From Paraburkholderia monticola (GTDB lineage Bacteria > Pseudomonadota > Gammaproteobacteria > Burkholderiales > Burkholderiaceae): DNA of 64,000 nt. Positions 61,949-64,000 of the stretch are shown one piece after another. The DNA lies in the NCBI RefSeq assembly GCF_001580545.1, contig NZ_LRBG01000003.1:186001-250000 (forward strand), read 5' to 3'. The notes beneath the pieces were generated by a model. The model was not told the DNA's origin, made no database searches, and worked only from the letters and a program-made list of their open reading frames with translations. The translations under genes were made by a program, and so were the position numbers. How positions within the stretch are numbered: position 1 is the first letter of the stretch; each line of letters opens with the position of its first letter.

Positions 61949-62965
61949 TCAATCGCGCGAGCCGCGGTTCTTCAACTGGTCGAGCAACACGGCCGCGAGC
62001 AGGATCGCGCCGCGCACGAGGTACTGGTAGAACGCGTCGATGTTCATCAGGTTCATCACGTTCTCGACCGTACCCATGATCAGCACGCCGATCACGACAC
62101 CGGAGATCGTCGCGCGGCCGCCCAGCAGCGACACGCCGCCGAGCACGCACGCGGAGATCACGTTCAGCTCGAAGCCTTCGGCGGCGTTCGGCTGACCCGA
62201 CGTGATCCGCGAGGCGAGAATCACGCCGGCGAGCGCGGTGACCGCGCCCTGGATCAGGAAGATGTAGACGCGCGTGCGCTCCACGTTGATACCGGCGAGC
62301 CGCGACGCTTCCGGATTGCCGCCGATCGCGAGCGTATTGCGGCCGTAGACGGTCTGGTTCAGCATCACGCCGAACACGATGAAGCACATCAGCGTGACCC
62401 AGATCGGCAGCGACACGCCGAAGAACGTCAGGCCGCCCAACGCGATGAACGTATCCGACGACACGCCGACCGCCTGCCCATGCGAGACGATGAAGCCGAG
62501 GCCGCGGACGATTTCCATCGTCGCGAGCGTCGTGATCAGCGCGTTGATGCGCAGATAGGCGATCACCGCGCCGTTGACGAAGCCGATCACCGCGCCTGCC
62601 GCGACCGCCGCGACGATCGCGATGAACGTGCTGTTCGTCGCATTGAGCACCATCGCGCACAGCACGCCGGCGAACGCGACGGTCGAGCCGACAGAAAGAT
62701 CGAAGTCGCGCGACGCGAGGCAGAACATCATCGTGCACGCGACCATGCCGATCTGCGAGATCGACAGCGCGAGGCCGAGCATGTTCTCGATCGAGAAGAA
62801 ATGATCGACGGTCAGCGACATCGTGACGAACATCACGACGAAGATCACGATCAGGCTGTACTCGGTGATCTGCTGCCACCACTTGGCCTTGTCCGTGGTC
62901 TGCGGAATCAGCGCGTCGGCCGCGCTCTTGGCGGCCTGCTGCGCGAGGTTTTCTCTGGCTTGCAT
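61949..62965 (-). CDS. sugar ABC transporter permease (AraH/RbsC type)
   Basis: A 338-aa inner-membrane permease with eight or more hydrophobic segments. The signature NTLAIGGNPEASRLAGINVERT and the block GGVSLLGGRATISGVVIG are those of the BPD_transp_2 family; it resembles AraH most. ATG 62965 is nine bases after GGAGGAG; a TTG at 62971 is in frame. It lies 54 bp after the ATPase gene. Confidence 0.9.
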   Translation of the reverse strand: MQARENLAQQAAKSAADALIPQTTDKAKWWQQITEYSLIVIFVVMFVTMSLTVDHFFSIENMLGLALSISQIGMVACTMMFCLASRDFDLSVGSTVAFAGVLCAMVLNATNSTFIAIVAAVAAGAVIGFVNGAVIAYLRINALITTLATMEIVRGLGFIVSHGQAVGVSSDTFIALGGLTFFGVSLPIWVTLMCFIVFGVMLNQTVYGRNTLAIGGNPEASRLAGINVERTRVYIFLIQGAVTALAGVILASRITSGQPNAAEGFELNVISACVLGGVSLLGGRATISGVVIGVLIMGTVENVMNLMNIDAFYQYLVRGAILLAAVLLDQLKNRGSRD

Positions 62966-63019
62966 GTTCAATACTCCTCCCCGTTCCCCACGGGTTGCGG
63001 ACTCACGTCCGGATAAGGT

Positions 63020-64000
63020 TCAGGCCGCGCGCGACCCGCTCTGGTTGGCGGCGTTCGCGTTCGCATCGGCGTTCGCATTGGCGTTTTCAGGCGGCGCGGT
63101 CGAGCTTTGCGGCAGCGCGAGGCCCAGCACCGACTGCTCGCTCGCGTCCTTGCGCGCGAGTTCGCCGGAAATGCGGCCCTGGCGCATCACGACGATCCGA
63201 TCGGACACGCCGAGCACTTCAGGTAGTTCAGACGAAATCATCACGATCGCGCAGCCGCGCTCGGCGAGCTGATAGATCACGTTATAGATCTCGTGCTTCG
63301 CGCCGACGTCGATGCCGCGCGTCGGTTCGTCGAGAATCACGACCTTCAGATCGGGCTCGGCGAGCCAGCGCGACAGAATCGCCTTCTGCTGATTGCCGCC
63401 CGACAGGAAGCGGATCTTCTGCCGGCGATGCGGCGTCTTGATCTTCAGCAGCTTGATGAAACGGTCGGCGGTCTGCGCCTCCTTCTTGCGATCGAGAAAC
63501 ACGCCCGCGCGCAGAAAGTGACGGCGGCAGCTGATATTGATGTTCTCCGAGACGCTCGCCATCGCGACGATGCCCTCTTCCTTGCGATCCTCGGGGCACA
63601 GCACGATGCCGTGTTTAATCGCCTCGCCCGCGCTGCGCACCTTGATCGGCTTGCCGTCGAGCACCAGTTCGCCGCCCTTACGATGCTCGGCGCCGTACAC
63701 CAGATGCATCAGCTCGCTGCGGCCCGCGCCGACGAGGCCGAAGAAGCCGACGATCTCGCCGCGCCGTACCTCGAAGCTCGCCGGCTGCGCGAGCGGATGC
63801 CCTTCGATCGCTTTCGCCGCGAAGCGCACTTCGCCGAGCGGCCGCGCCGAATAGCTATAGATGTCCGAAATTTCCCGCCCGACCATCTCGCTGACGATCG
63901 TGTCGCGCGACACGCCTTCGAGCGTAGGATGCGAGGCGACCTTGCGGCCGTCGCGGAAGATCGTGCACGCGTCGCACAGCTCGTAGATCTCGTCCATGCG
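63020..64000 (-). CDS. sugar ABC transporter ATP-binding protein (AraG type), C-terminal part (5' cut by window edge)
   Basis: The last 326 residues of a double-ABC sugar transporter ATPase. The second domain has the degenerate Walker A region [29 protein letters not shown], signature [16 protein letters not shown] and Walker [15 protein letters not shown]. The first residues seen belong to the end of the first ABC domain. The C-terminus ends in an unusual tail of repeated Asn-Ala ([18 protein letters not shown]). The binding protein gene is expected to the right of the window. Confidence 0.9.
   Translation of the reverse strand, partial: RMDEIYELCDACTIFRDGRKVASHPTLEGVSRDTIVSEMVGREISDIYSYSARPLGEVRFAAKAIEGHPLAQPASFEVRRGEIVGFFGLVGAGRSELMHLVYGAEHRKGGELVLDGKPIKVRSAGEAIKHGIVLCPEDRKEEGIVAMASVSENINISCRRHFLRAGVFLDRKKEAQTADRFIKLLKIKTPHRRQKIRFLSGGNQQKAILSRWLAEPDLKVVILDEPTRGIDVGAKHEIYNVIYQLAERGCAIVMISSELPEVLGVSDRIVVMRQGRISGELARKDASEQSVLGLALPQSSTAPPENANANADANANAANQSGSRAA

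Overview
The window is a GC-rich stretch of core chromosome from a betaproteobacterium of the Burkholderia sensu lato group, most likely Paraburkholderia. The protein sequences, the gene order (dusB-fis-purH-ruvCAB; tyrS-dtd; rplM-rpsI-erpA; leuS-lptE-holA-proA; bamE/fur) and the complete Entner-Doudoroff gene set all fit. About 63 protein genes, one RNase P RNA and two candidate small RNAs were found. No insertion sequence, prophage, CRISPR array or tRNA gene was recognised. The genus assignment is inference from recognition, not from a database search.

Layout. 1-7.3 kb: the end of a UbiH-type monooxygenase, then dusB-fis, purH, a small unknown gene, ruvC-ruvA-ruvB and an MpaB-family oxygenase. 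7.3-9.8 kb: tyrS-dtd-phosphoglycerate mutase on the minus strand. 10-14.3 kb: anmK, erpA, rplM-rpsI with a candidate sRNA upstream, an OsmC protein and rnpB. 14.3-17.4 kb: pyrC-DUF3025 and a class II amidotransferase. 17.5-25 kb: a glutamate/aspartate ABC importer (gltIJKL), glutamate dehydrogenase, a LysR regulator and purB. 25-31 kb: gluconate uptake and phosphorylation (gntT, gntK), KDPG pathway (edd-eda) and a divergent HexR/RpiR regulator. 31-41.4 kb: hemJ, proA, holA, lptE, leuS, exbB-exbD, dapB, bamE and divergent fur. 41.5-45.4 kb: ureide degradation (alc-allA), a DctA-type carrier and a GntR regulator sharing a palindromic operator motif. 45.5-51.1 kb: gap-tkt, speE, a VOC protein and rsmE. 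51.2-52.6 kb: an exported guanyl-type RNase with a barstar-like inhibitor, then an orphan structured RNA candidate. 52.6-58.8 kb: maeB, thiL-pgpA-pncC, a DUF985 cupin and pyrF. 58.9-64 kb: a sugar ABC transporter with sugar dehydrogenase, lactonase and mutarotase, running off the right edge.

How the genes fit together. Central carbon flow dominates: gluconate enters by GntT, is phosphorylated by GntK and cleaved by Edd/Eda, probably under HexR control through two operators. GAPDH, transketolase, malic enzyme and phosphoglycerate mutase complete the theme. Nitrogen scavenging is the second theme (glutamate import and deamination; allantoate and ureidoglycolate breakdown). Nine of the eleven convergent gene pairs are separated by strong bidirectional hairpin terminators, two of which share an identical 31-bp sequence.

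The least ordinary items are a roughly 90-nt minus-strand sRNA candidate with four anti-Shine-Dalgarno CCTCC motifs and its own promoter and terminator (about 12918-13010), a structured plus-strand RNA candidate with a strong terminator (about 52391-52585), the RNase/barstar pair, and the three-site GntR regulon. No clearly new multigene system was found.
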